Below the pieces are notes generated by a model that saw only the letters and a list, made by a program, of their open reading frames with translations, was not told the DNA's origin and ran no database searches. A stretch of DNA of 64,000 nt from positions 19,535,138-19,599,137 of the forward strand of contig NC_023749.2 in assembly GCF_000499845.2 (NCBI RefSeq). The letters run 5' to 3'. The translations under genes and the position numbers were made by a program. This document shows, piece after piece, positions 55,587-64,000 of the stretch. The DNA is from Phaseolus vulgaris. Its lineage: Eukaryota; Streptophyta; Magnoliopsida; Fabales; Fabaceae. Position 1 is the stretch's first letter; each line of letters begins with the position of its first letter.

Positions 55587-58500
55587 ATGAGAAAAATGAG
55601 AAGCAATCGTTCAAGCCCCGTGGCGCCTGTCGCTGCTGAAGGCGACGCCGCCATGACCATGGCGCAGATTGTAGATATTATGCGCTCGTTGCAGGCGACT
55701 GTGGAAGCCTCGCGCATAGAGCAGGCGCGAATGCATGAGGACCTGGCCGCCTCTCGGGCCAGGAATGATGAGCTTACCAAGGTGACTGAGGAGCTGCGTC
55801 AAGCTCTGCAGGAGCAGCAAGGGCGTCCTATTGCTGAAGAGGTCGCGTTTTTCCTATGCCTTTCGCTCAGACGATTACTGACACGCCTATTCCTGCGAGC
55901 GTGGTCCCTGTCAAGGCTGTCTTTACCGGCGTGGAGGATCCAGAGGCTCATCTGACCACGTTCCATACGCAGATGATGCTGTCTGGAGGGTCAGACGCCG
56001 TATATTGCAAGATGTTCGTAAGCACGCTCCAGGGAATGGCGTTGGAGTGGTTTGTGAGCCTACCTAACGGTCACATAACCAATTTTCGGCAGTTCTCGAA
56101 GGTTTTCGTCGAGCAATACATCGTGAACAAGGCACCGCCCAGGGTGTCTTATGATTTGTTTGATATAAGGCAGTACCAGGGAGAGTCCCTCAGAGACTAC
56201 CTGAATCGCTTTGGAGCGCAGATGGTCAGATCGCCGACCAAAGATGAAGAAATGCTGGTCTATGCATTCAAGAAGGGCGTGCTGCCAGGACCATTCTGCG
56301 AGGCCTTGATCAGGGCTCACCCTGCAACGTTTGCTGAGGTCAGGCGACTTGCGGTTGCTCACATCGCCGACGAGAGTGAGGTCGCCGAGAAGAGAGGGAG
56401 CGTGGCTCCCGCTAGGCCACGCGCCCAGACCAGGATCCGGCCGCAAAGGGTGCTGGAGACAGCGGCGGCGGCCAGGAAGGACCAGAGGACTCGCCATCCT
56501 TATGATAGGAGGAACAAGGGGAGGGGCCAGGGACGCCAGCAACCAGCACGCCGGGAATACAACCGCCCGCCTAAGCACAAGTTTGTTATGGGATTGGCGG
56601 ACCTGATCGCCATTCCCAATATATCTGCCAGGTTGAAAGCGCCTGAGAAGATGGGCGACAAGGTGCTGGGACCAAAGCCAGACGCCTGGTGTGAGTTTCA
56701 CCAGGGCTTTGGCCACACTTTGGACTCGTGTTTGTCCTTAGGGTATCAGCTCGATGATCTGGTTAAGAGCGGGTTCCTAAATGACTATCTGCTGAACAGG
56801 AGAACGGGGGGAGCGTCGAGTTCCCAGCCAGCAGGTGGAGAAGCCCAGCAACACGAGATGCCTATCCACGGGGAAATCCACACCATTGCAGGAGGCTTCT
56901 CAGGTGGTGGATGCACCGCATCGCAGAGGAAGAAGTACGCGCGGTCGGTGATGACAGTGGATATGTTCGAAGATCACTCGCCGGAGGTGGACATTACGTT
57001 CACCAAGCAGGATCTTCGGGACGTTGTGCCCCATGACAACGATCCCATAGTCATTTCGTTGATTACGGCGGGAAGGAAGGTCCACAGAGTTCTGGTGGAC
57101 CAGGGAAGCTCGGCAGACGTGATGTTCTGGCTGACTTTCACGCAGCTGGAGTTGCCCCTTGACCAGCTAAGGCCCTATGGAGGGTGCCTATATGGGTTCG
57201 CCGGTGACCAGGTGGAGGTCAGGGGGTACATTGAGTTGAGAACCACGTTTACAGATGAGGCTGGTTCGAGGACGGAGAAAATCAAGTACCTCATTGTAAA
57301 CGCTCCTTCAGCGTACAACATCCTGTTGGGAAGGCCCACGCTTAACAGGATAGGCGTTATACCGTCGACTAGGCACATGAAGGTGAAGTTGCCATCTATG
57401 GAGGGGGTGGTGATCACGATCAAGTCTGATCAGAAAGAAGCAAAAAAGTGCTATGAGAATAGCCTGAAAAACAAGAGATCAGTGAGTTATGTAACAACAA
57501 CCCCACCTCCCGGTATGAAGCCCAGATCGACGGTAGCGGAAGAGACCGCCGGAAGGGACGTGGAGATGGTGGACGCTGAGCTGGGGGAGGGAAACGCTGG
57601 TCTGGAAGAGGAAGAGGCGCGGAATCACCCTGAGGAAGCGAGAGAGCATGGAATCGCCAGGGCGGTGATCGCCAGAGAATCCAGGCCAAAACCTGTCGAG
57701 CAGTGGCTCGAGAAAGAGATCGGGGGAAAAATCTTCAAGCTGGGAAGATCTCTGGAGGTCGAGCTCCAGGACCAGATCGCCAAGGTGATTGAGCGGCATC
57801 TGGACGCGTTTGCATGGTCCGCTTCGGACATGCCCGGAATTGATCCCGACTTCTTGTGCCATCATCTGGCGATGGACAGCTTGGTGAGACCAGTGCGACA
57901 AAGAAGAAGAAAGTTCAACGAAGAAAGGAGGCAGGCGATTAGAGATGAGACACGGAAACTCCTTGCTGCAGGCCACATCAGGGAAGTCCAGTACCCTGAA
58001 TGGCTGGCGAATGTCGTGCTGGTGAAGAAGAGTAACGGGAAATGGCGCATGTGCGTCGATTTCACCGACCTGAACAAAACTTGTCCAAAGGATTCGTATC
58101 CTTTACCAAGCATAGATGCCCTGGTAGATAGTGCCGCAGGGTGTAAGTTGCTGAGTTTCCTGGATGCCTTCTCGGGGTATAACCAGATCAAGATGCATCC
58201 CATGGATGAAGAGAAGACAGCCTTCATGACGGAGAGATCGTGCTACTGCTACAAGGTGATGCAGTTTGGGCTGAAGAACGCGGGGGCCACATACCAGAGG
58301 TTGATGGATCGAGTGCTTGCACCAATGCTGGGAAGGAACGTGCAAGCGTACGTCGATGACATGGTCGTGACCTCGCCGGAAAAGAACAAGCACGTTGCCG
58401 ACTTGGAGGAATTGTTCACAACGATCGCCAAGTTGAGATTGAAGCTGAATCCAGAGAAATGCATTTTCGGCGTGGATGCTGGGAAGTTTTTGGGTTTCCT

Positions 58501-58889
58501 CTTGACTGAAAGAGGCATAGAGGCCAACCCCGACAAGTGTTCCGCCATCTTGGCGATGAGGAGCCCAGCTACGGTGAAAGAGGTCCAGCAGCTAACAGGA
58601 CGGATGGCAGCCCTGTCTCGCTTCGTGTCAGCTAGCGGAGAGAAGGGCCATCCCTATTTTCAGTGCTTGAGGCGCAATAACAAGTTTGCCTGGACGAGGG
58701 AGTGCGAGGAAGCCTTCGTCAAGCTAAAGGAGTATCTGGCGAGCCCGCCGGTTTTGTGCAAACCGCTGGTGGGAACCCCTCTCAGGTTGTATTTTGCTGT
58801 AACTGAGAGGGCGGTGAGTGCGGTGCTCGCCCAGGATCAAGATCAGGCTCAGAAGCCTATTTATTTTGTTAGTAAGGTGTTGCAGGGCC
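55587..58889 (+). pseudogene. Tat-A2 gag, protease, RT and start of RNase H
   Basis: ATG at 55587 (MRKMRSNRSS). A deletion of about 19 bp relative to Tat-A1 near 55845 shifts the frame between the N-terminal coiled coil and the gag domain. From 55856 the frame is open for more than 1000 residues: gag (VFTGVEDPEAHLTTFHTQMM), CCHC-like CEFHQGFGHTLDSC, protease VLVDQGSSADVMF (D codon 57098), RT with LDAFSGYNQIKM, EEKTAFMTERSCYCYKVM (intact where Tat-A1 is deleted) and YVDD (58349-58360). The gypsy-type RNase H lacks its first Asp (AVTERAVSAVLAQ). A 1-bp deletion near 58889 ends the frame. Confidence 0.93.
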
Positions 58890-61005
58890 CCAAACGAGAT
58901 ATCAGGCCCTGGAGAAGGCTGCGCTGGCTGTGGTGTTTTCGGCGAGGAGGTTGCGCCACTATTTCCATAGCTTCACCATACTGGTGATGACTGACCTGCC
59001 CATCCAGAAAGTTTTGAAGAAGCCCGACGTTGCTGGAAGGATGGTGAAATGGGCAGTGGAGCTGTCATAATTTGACATCAAGTATGAGCCCCGAGGCCCG
59101 ATCAAGGGGCAAATCTTTGCAGATTTCGTGGTCGAGCTCTCCTCTGAGGCGACACGAGTTGAAGGGGACGGTTTCCGTTGGGTACTCTCGGTGGATGGAT
59201 CGTCGAACCAGTAGGGCAGCGGTGCTGGGGTCATTTTAGAAGGGCCCAATGGCGTGCTGATCGAGCAATCTTTGAGATTTGCCTTCAAAGCCAGTAACAA
59301 TCAAGCAGAGTATGAGGCGCTGATCGCCGGAATTTTGCTGGCCAAGGAGATGGGAGCTAGGGTGCTGATGGCTAAGACTGACTCGCTACTAGTCACAGGG
59401 CAAGTGACAGGCGAGTTCCAGGCTAAAGATCCACAAATGGCGGCCTATCTGGAATATGTGCAGGAGTTGAAGAGTTCCTTTTCCTCCTTTGAAGTAGTGC
59501 ATGTGCCCAGAGAGCAGAATGCCCGAGCTGACTTGCTAGCCAAGCTCGCCAGTTCAGGCAAGGGGGGTAGGCAGAGGACGGTGATTCAAGAAACTCTGAA
59601 GACGCCAAGAGCATTTGTGGCAGATCACCTGGTCCTTCAGATAAGCAAGTCGACGGAGAAAGCAGCGAGAAGCCACAAGTCCCTGACGCAAGAAACTCTG
59701 AGATCGCCGAGAATCAGAGCATGTCGGGGAGAGAAGGTAAACGTGATGCAGGTTTGCGCTACCCATGAGCCAGACACTTGGATAACCCAGTACAAGCGGT
59801 GCCTGGCAGATGGCCTTCTCCCACTGGATACGACTGAGGCTAGGAAGGTAAAGAAGAATTCTAGCAAGTACACCCTGATTGATGGCGATCTGTACAGGTT
59901 TGGGTTCACTCACCCGCTCCTGGAATGTATACATGGCAAGAAGTGCACAAGAATCATGGCGGAGCTCCACGAAGCTATATGCGGAAGCCACGTCGGGGGT
60001 CGAGCTCTGGCCGCAAGGACTCTCCGTGCAGGCTACTACTGGCCAACGATGAGAGAAGACTGCAAGAAGTATGCGCAGTGTTGCAAACAGTGCCAACAGC
60101 ACGCCGATTGGCACAAGGCACCTCCCGAGGAGTTGAAGTCGATTTACAGCCCTTGGCCGTTTCATACGTGGGGAATCGACATCCTGGGACCTTTTCCGCT
60201 GGCGATCAGGCAGATGAAGTACTTGGTGGTGGCAATTGAATATTTCACCAAGTGGATCGAAGCAGAACCAGTGGCCCAGATCACCGCACACAAGATCGAA
60301 GGTTTCGTGTGGAAGAACATCGTGTGCCGGTTTGGAGTGCCTAAGCGCCTGGTGTCGGATAATGGGACTCAGTTTGCAAGTCACCTGTTGAAGAAGCTTT
60401 GCGAAGGGGTGGGAATTCAACAAGTGTTTGCATCCGTCGAGCACCCTCAGACAAATGGCCAGGTGGAGTCAGCTAATCGGGTGTTGTTGAGAGGTTTAAA
60501 GAGAAGGCTAGAAAAAGCCAAGAGAAGCTGGGCTGAGGAGGTGCCCCGTATAGTCTGGGCATACCACACCACCGAGCAGTCAGGAACCCATGAGACCCCG
60601 TTCAGTTTGGTCTATGGGTGTGATGCGATGATTCCAGTAGAGATCCAGGAGAGCTCGCCGAGATTCCAGAACTTTGTAGAGGAAGACTCGAATGAAGAGA
60701 GAAGGCTGAACCTGGATCTACTGGATGAGGTCAGGGAAGAGGCGAGATTGAAGGCTGAGGCGGTGAAGAGAAGGATTGAACGAAGGTACAACTCGAAGGT
60801 GATGCCAAGGCAATTTAGAGAAGGCGACCTGGTGATGAGAAAAGCCCACCAGTACGAGATGGAGAATAAGCTGTCGCCTAAGTGGACGGGACCGTTCAGA
60901 ATAACCGAGGCGCTCGGGAACGGTGCCTACCGCTTAGAGACGCTGGAAGGAGGGGCGATTCCTCGCACCTGGAACGCCACGCACCTGGAGTTGTACTATA
61001 GTTAA
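58890..61005 (+). pseudogene. Tat-A2 second RNase H and integrase
   Basis: In the shifted frame, stops at 59068-59070 (TAA) and 59212-59214 (TAG) precede a 583-residue open stretch to 61005. The archaeal-type RNase H has VDGSSNQ (D codon 59194, just before the second stop), NNQAEYEAL, KTDSLLV and REQNARADLLA. Integrase has the HHCC region, GIDILGPF (D codon 60178), SDNGTQF (D codon 60358), NGQVESAN (E codon 60466) and KWTGPFRI near the end. Highly similar to Tat-A1. Confidence 0.93.
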
Positions 61006-61069
61006 GAGCTTTGTAAGTAAAGACAAACACAAAAGTTATATTACAATGTCTCTGATAAAACAGTTTGAA

Positions 61070-61125
61070 GGGGGCACTCTTTTTTCCCTAAGGAGGGTTT
61101 TTAATGAGGCCACCCAATAAAAGAA
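61070..61125 (+). other. Conserved post-pol motif of Tat-A2
   Basis: GGGCACTCTTTTTTCCCTAA and GGAGGGTTTTTAATGAGGCC, as after Tat-A1 pol. Confidence 0.65.
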
Positions 61126-61248
61126 GAGTTTTCGAAGTATAAGGCGTTTTCAGATCGCATGCTTGCCGTTTTTCAAAAAAGTTTTGAAGAAAGACCTTGT
61201 CACTTGTACGTGACTCAAGGCGAGTTAAAGATATATTGCATGCTTTCT

Positions 61249-61437
61249 AAAAAGTTTTTAAGTCCTCATCGTTTTTCGGCGATTGGAGGCATCAGTTAAA
61301 GTTTTTAAGTCCTCATCGTTTTTCGGCGATTGGAGGCATCAGTTAAAGTTTTTAAGTCCTCATCGTTTTTCGGCGATTGGAGGCATCAGTTAAAGTTTTT
61401 AAGTCCTCATCGTCTTTCGGCGATCAGAGGCACCAGA
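61249..61437 (+). repeat. About 47-bp tandem repeat x4
   Basis: Four units with AAGTCCTCATCG, TTTCGGCGAT and AGGCA(T/C)CAG. Tat-A1 has three. Confidence 0.92.
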
Positions 61438-61520
61438 TGAAAGACCTCAACGCCCTCGCGTGTCCTGAGGCAGGTTAAAGACCTCCTCGCCGTCGAGCGA
61501 GTGTAGGCGAGAAAGAGCGG

Positions 61521-61905
61521 AAAGTCCTCAGTGTTTCTGGGGGCGATAAGATGTAACCCCTGGGGCAATGTAGAGGCACCAGTGAAAAGTCCTCAGTGTT
61601 TCTGGGGGCGAGAAGATGTAACCCCTGGGGCAATGTAGAGGCACCAGTGAAAAGTCCTTAGTGTTTTTGGGGGCGAGAAGATGTAACCCCTGGGGCAATG
61701 TAGAGGCACCAGTGAAAAGTCCTTAGTGTTTCTGGGGGCGAGAAGATGTAACCCCTGGAGCAATGTAGAGGCACCAGTGAAAAGTCCTCAGTGTTTCTGG
61801 GGGCGAGAAGATGTAACCCCTGGAGCAATGTAGAGGCGCCAGTAAAAGTCCTCAGTGTTTCTGGGGGCGAGAAGATGTAACCCCTGGGGCAATGTAGAGG
61901 CACGA
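61521..61905 (+). repeat. 65-bp tandem repeat x6
   Basis: Units start at 61521, 61586, 61651, 61716, 61781 and 61845 (periods 65, 65, 65, 65, 64). Each has AAAGTCCT(C/T)AGTGTTTCTGG and CCCTGG(G/A)GCAATGTAGAGGC. In Tat-A1 the same sequence is part of a longer composite unit. Confidence 0.95.
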
Positions 61906-62016
61906 GTTAAAGACCTTCTCGCCTATAAGCGAGTTTAGGCGAGTTAAAGACCTTCTCGCCTATGAGCGAGTTTAGGCGAGTTAAAGACCTTCTCGCCTAT
62001 GAGCGAGTTCAGGCAA
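61904..62016 (+). repeat. 37-bp tandem repeat x3
   Basis: GAGTTAAAGACCTTCTCGCC units start at 61904, 61941 and 61978. Confidence 0.93.
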
Positions 62017-62658
62017 GTTAAAATCCTTCTCGTCTCGAACGAGTTCAGGTATGGTGTAGAGGGTGGAAGAAGTCCTGAGGGTGGCTAAGGTAGGTTCGAA
62101 GAGAACGCCTAGCCACCCGGTCTCTTGCTCTGAAGCACAAGGCGGTAGAGAAGGATCCGAAAGGCGCCTCTACCCCCAGATGAAAGAGCAATGGCCAAGG
62201 TGTGAAGGCAGGAAGAAGCTGGTGTCGCCAAGAGTCTCTGGCGACCAGGAAATGTTCAAGCAACGGCAAGAAGTCAAAGACCCGTTTTGATGAAGCAGAT
62301 CGGGTGTAGCGACGTTATAAAGCTAGGGGTTGAGTTAAAGTCCATTGCTTGAGGTATCATTTTACGCTAAGGTTCATTGCCTTAAGTTACGAGTTGATAA
62401 ATGTGATTATTATTCGAAGTTGAGATGGTTCGAAACAGCCAAGTACAAGATCGTGCCTACGAGATTACTAAGATTATTTCGTTGAAAGTAAATCACGCAA
62501 GGAAAGTTAAAGGCAGACAAAGAGGTTACAAGAAGAAATGCGAAAGTAACTTCATTAAGTAAAGTATCAGCTCAAAAGTACATGTACAAGAAAATGCGAG
62601 TTCATTACAGAATTATATACAAGGGAAAGGCGCGAAGGTAGCAGATGGAGAGAATCGA
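62017..62658. other. Spacer between arrays and antisense ORF of Tat-A2
   Basis: Matches 15140-15762 of Tat-A1 by eye; no gene is supported. Confidence 0.6.
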
Positions 62659-63645
62659 TTAGTCTTCAGCGGGGACCACTTTTCTATCCACTACCTCGTT
62701 ATCAAGAGACACCATGCTGAGGTCCAGGTCGGGGAACAAGCAGGCAAATTGTTCCCGCGCAGCTTCGAATCCAGCAGCCAGAATTTGAGCAGAATTCAGC
62801 TTGAGTTCTTCAATTTGTTTCTGAAGTTCCTCAATCCGTTTCTTGAGATCTTCAGTTTGCTCTTTCAGCTCCTTATTCTGCTGCTCCAGCTCTTCAACTT
62901 GTTTCTTGAGTTGTTCATTGGTTTCTTGAGCCTAGAGAAGGTCTTCAGCAACCTTCTTGGATTCTGCTTGCGCTTGTCCCAATTCGGCGGCCAGCTCCCC
63001 TTTTTCCTTGTTGGCTTCAGCAAGCTCAGCCATGGCGTCATCCCTCGCCTTTTCCACCTGTCCAAGGAGGGTCTCTCGGTCGGCTAACCTTTGCTCCAAT
63101 TTCTTCACCTTGGCGGCGTCAGTTTTTATGAGAGCCTCCAGGTCAGCCACCTTGACGCGATAAGGCACAATCTTGCTCTCCAGTTCAATCTTTTCTTGAG
63201 CCAGTTGGTGCACCTTATGGCGGAGATCAGTGGCCTCCTTGCGCGCCAATCTGAGCTCAGTGCTCATTGCGTCTTCTACTCAGGAGTGTTCAATCTCCGC
63301 GAGTGTCAAGTTGAAGGACAACTTCTCCACCTCAACCTTCATGGTGTTGTTCTCTGTTTTGAGGTTGAAGAGGTCGTCCTGGAGCTTCCTGGTGGAGCTC
63401 TGCACCGTCCTGGTTATGATGGCGGGAATGTCTTCCGCTATCGTCTTCAGCTTGGCAGACAGAGGCTCCCACATCCTCGTGACCTCGAGAGGGAGGTTTG
63501 CTGCTTGGAGAGGCGCTGGTGGGGCCTGTTGTTGGTTTCCGTCGCCACCCTCTTTAGTTGGTTCTTCAGCGGGTGCTTCTGCTCGTGGTGGCGACGCCGG
63601 AGACTCGGTGATCAGAATCGGAGAGGTGTGGGTGAGGAGAATCAA
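62659..63645 (-). pseudogene. Tat-A2 antisense coiled-coil ORF
   Basis: Runs on the minus strand from an ATG-like start at 63645 to TAA at 62659-62661, about 328 residues. A Pro/Ala/Glu-rich N-terminus (ESPASPPRAEAPAEEP) is followed by a segment with MWEPLSAKLKTIAED, a long coiled coil beginning KLQDDLFNLKTENN and an ending AAGFEAAREQFACLFPDLDL then KVVPAED. Two in-frame stops break it (TGA near 63281 where Tat-A1 has an Arg codon; TAG near 62933 where Tat-A1 has Gln). It is opposite to gag-pol, as in Tat-A1 and Tat-B. It lacks the gypsy-type transposon domain of the Tat-B protein, unless that lies in an upstream exon past 63645. Function unknown. Confidence 0.8.
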
Positions 63646-64000
63646 CTAAAGGTGGCTTTTTATAATGAAGAACAAGATCATTCGCCTTCACATTTAGAGT
63701 TTTTCTTGTTAATCTTTGCAAAAGATAAAGCCCAAGCCCAAGCCCAAGCCCAAGAAGGCCAAAACCCACAAAAGCCCAAAGACCATCCCATGAAGGGCAA
63801 GGCCAAGTTTTAAATAAGTATTGTTTAGAAAGGTGCTTAGAGGGAAACATTAGAAACCTCTATTGTTAAAGCATCTTTTAGTCTTTAGTTAAGAGTCTTA
63901 GGGGGGGTGTATTAGTAGATAGGTGTAGGAGTAAATAAGGAGGTGCCAAATTGAGAGAAAGGATCACACCTTCCTCATGCCTTGTTTTAGGCGCAAATTC
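63646..64000. other. Right edge, unassigned
   Basis: Contains CCCAAG-type hexamers repeated at about 63728-63760 and a G-rich stretch GTCTTAGGGGGGGTGTATTA near 63895. It may be the upstream region of the antisense ORF or the start of another inserted element. Tat-A1 is deleted here, so no comparison is possible. Confidence 0.35.

Larger units (their letters stand above)
54401..64000 (+). mobile_element. Tat-A2: Tat-lineage element, 3' LTR beyond the window
   Basis: Same order as Tat-A1: LTR, tRNA-Lys primer site, gag-pol, post-pol motif, tandem arrays, antisense coiled-coil ORF. It is inserted in C3 RT; the left flank is TATCA (54396-54400). The window ends before the 3' LTR. Unlike Tat-A1 the antisense ORF keeps its upstream part. 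Gag and RNase H frameshifts and two pol stops make it defective. Confidence 0.92.

Noticed and set aside
59554..60444. 296-codon minus-strand frame opposite integrase (also 12735-13472)
   Set aside because: A shadow of the conserved pol coding sequence; codon bias of pol keeps the opposite frame open.
61658..61903. Minus-strand frame over the 65-bp array
   Set aside because: Same reason; a repeat-driven frame.
1..64000. CRISPR arrays, rRNA or tRNA genes, bacterial operons
   Set aside because: Direct repeats are tandem arrays or LTRs, not repeat-spacer units. tRNA similarity is limited to primer sites. No rRNA motif was seen.

Overview
The window is plant DNA, from a eudicot and most likely a legume. 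I see no ordinary host gene in it. Almost everything is transposable elements, mostly nested LTR retrotransposons. The plant assignment rests on Tat-lineage Ty3/gypsy elements primed by a plant-type tRNA-Lys, Sirevirus-like Ty1/copia elements, a CACTA (TNP2) transposon and AT-rich spacers. The legume guess comes from remembered resemblance of the copia LTRs to Phaseoleae repeats and was not tested.

Region 1-19288 is a Tat-lineage element on the minus strand (Tat-B). Its LTRs lie at 1-803 (cut by the window edge) and 18087-19288 and differ at about 13 places. Between its pol and its 3' LTR, on the opposite strand, are two copies of an antisense gene module: 1525-3721 (a 'gypsy-type transposon' domain plus a coiled coil) and 4943-5896 (the domain only). 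Its integrase is interrupted at 7558 by a second Tat element on the plus strand (Tat-A1, 7558 to about 16496). Tat-A1 carries an antisense coiled-coil ORF, and its 3' end was deleted together with most of Tat-B pol.

Region 19289-37539 is a nest of Sirevirus-like copia pieces. It holds a partial LTR (19289-19934), the 3' end of plus-strand element C2 (19935-22595), an old minus-strand element C0 (22596-36027), a solo LTR of a chromovirus-like family (23618-24360), a solo copia LTR C4 (24372-31744) and, inside C4, a complete element C1 (24994-31298) with identical 5-bp target duplications. C1 carries gag and a 'plant transposon protein' ORF but no pol. A further solo LTR is at 36493-37539.

Region 37540-45605 is AT-rich spacer around a CACTA transposon (40833-44721), which was itself invaded by a chromovirus LTR/integrase fragment and a Tat-like LTR. 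Region 45606-51026 is the 3' LTR and decayed pol of a Ty3/gypsy element (G). Region 51027-54400 is a minus-strand Sirevirus with real RT/RNase H remnants (C3). Three Tat-A solo LTRs with perfect target duplications punctuate this part (45811-46608, 48983-49874, 53163-54047). From 54401 to the window end is a second, structurally more complete Tat-A element (Tat-A2).

Reconstructed order of events (inference): C0 was invaded by C2, then by an F-type LTR, then Tat-B, then Tat-A1. On the right, G was invaded by C3, then Tat-A2. Every coding region has stops, frameshifts or deletions, except Tat-B's antisense ORFs, which are open within each exon. The most unusual signal is in the copia family. 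A 14-bp palindrome close to AACAACCGGTTGTT recurs in pairs whose centres are almost always exactly 21 bp apart, in LTRs, untranslated regions and even inside gag.
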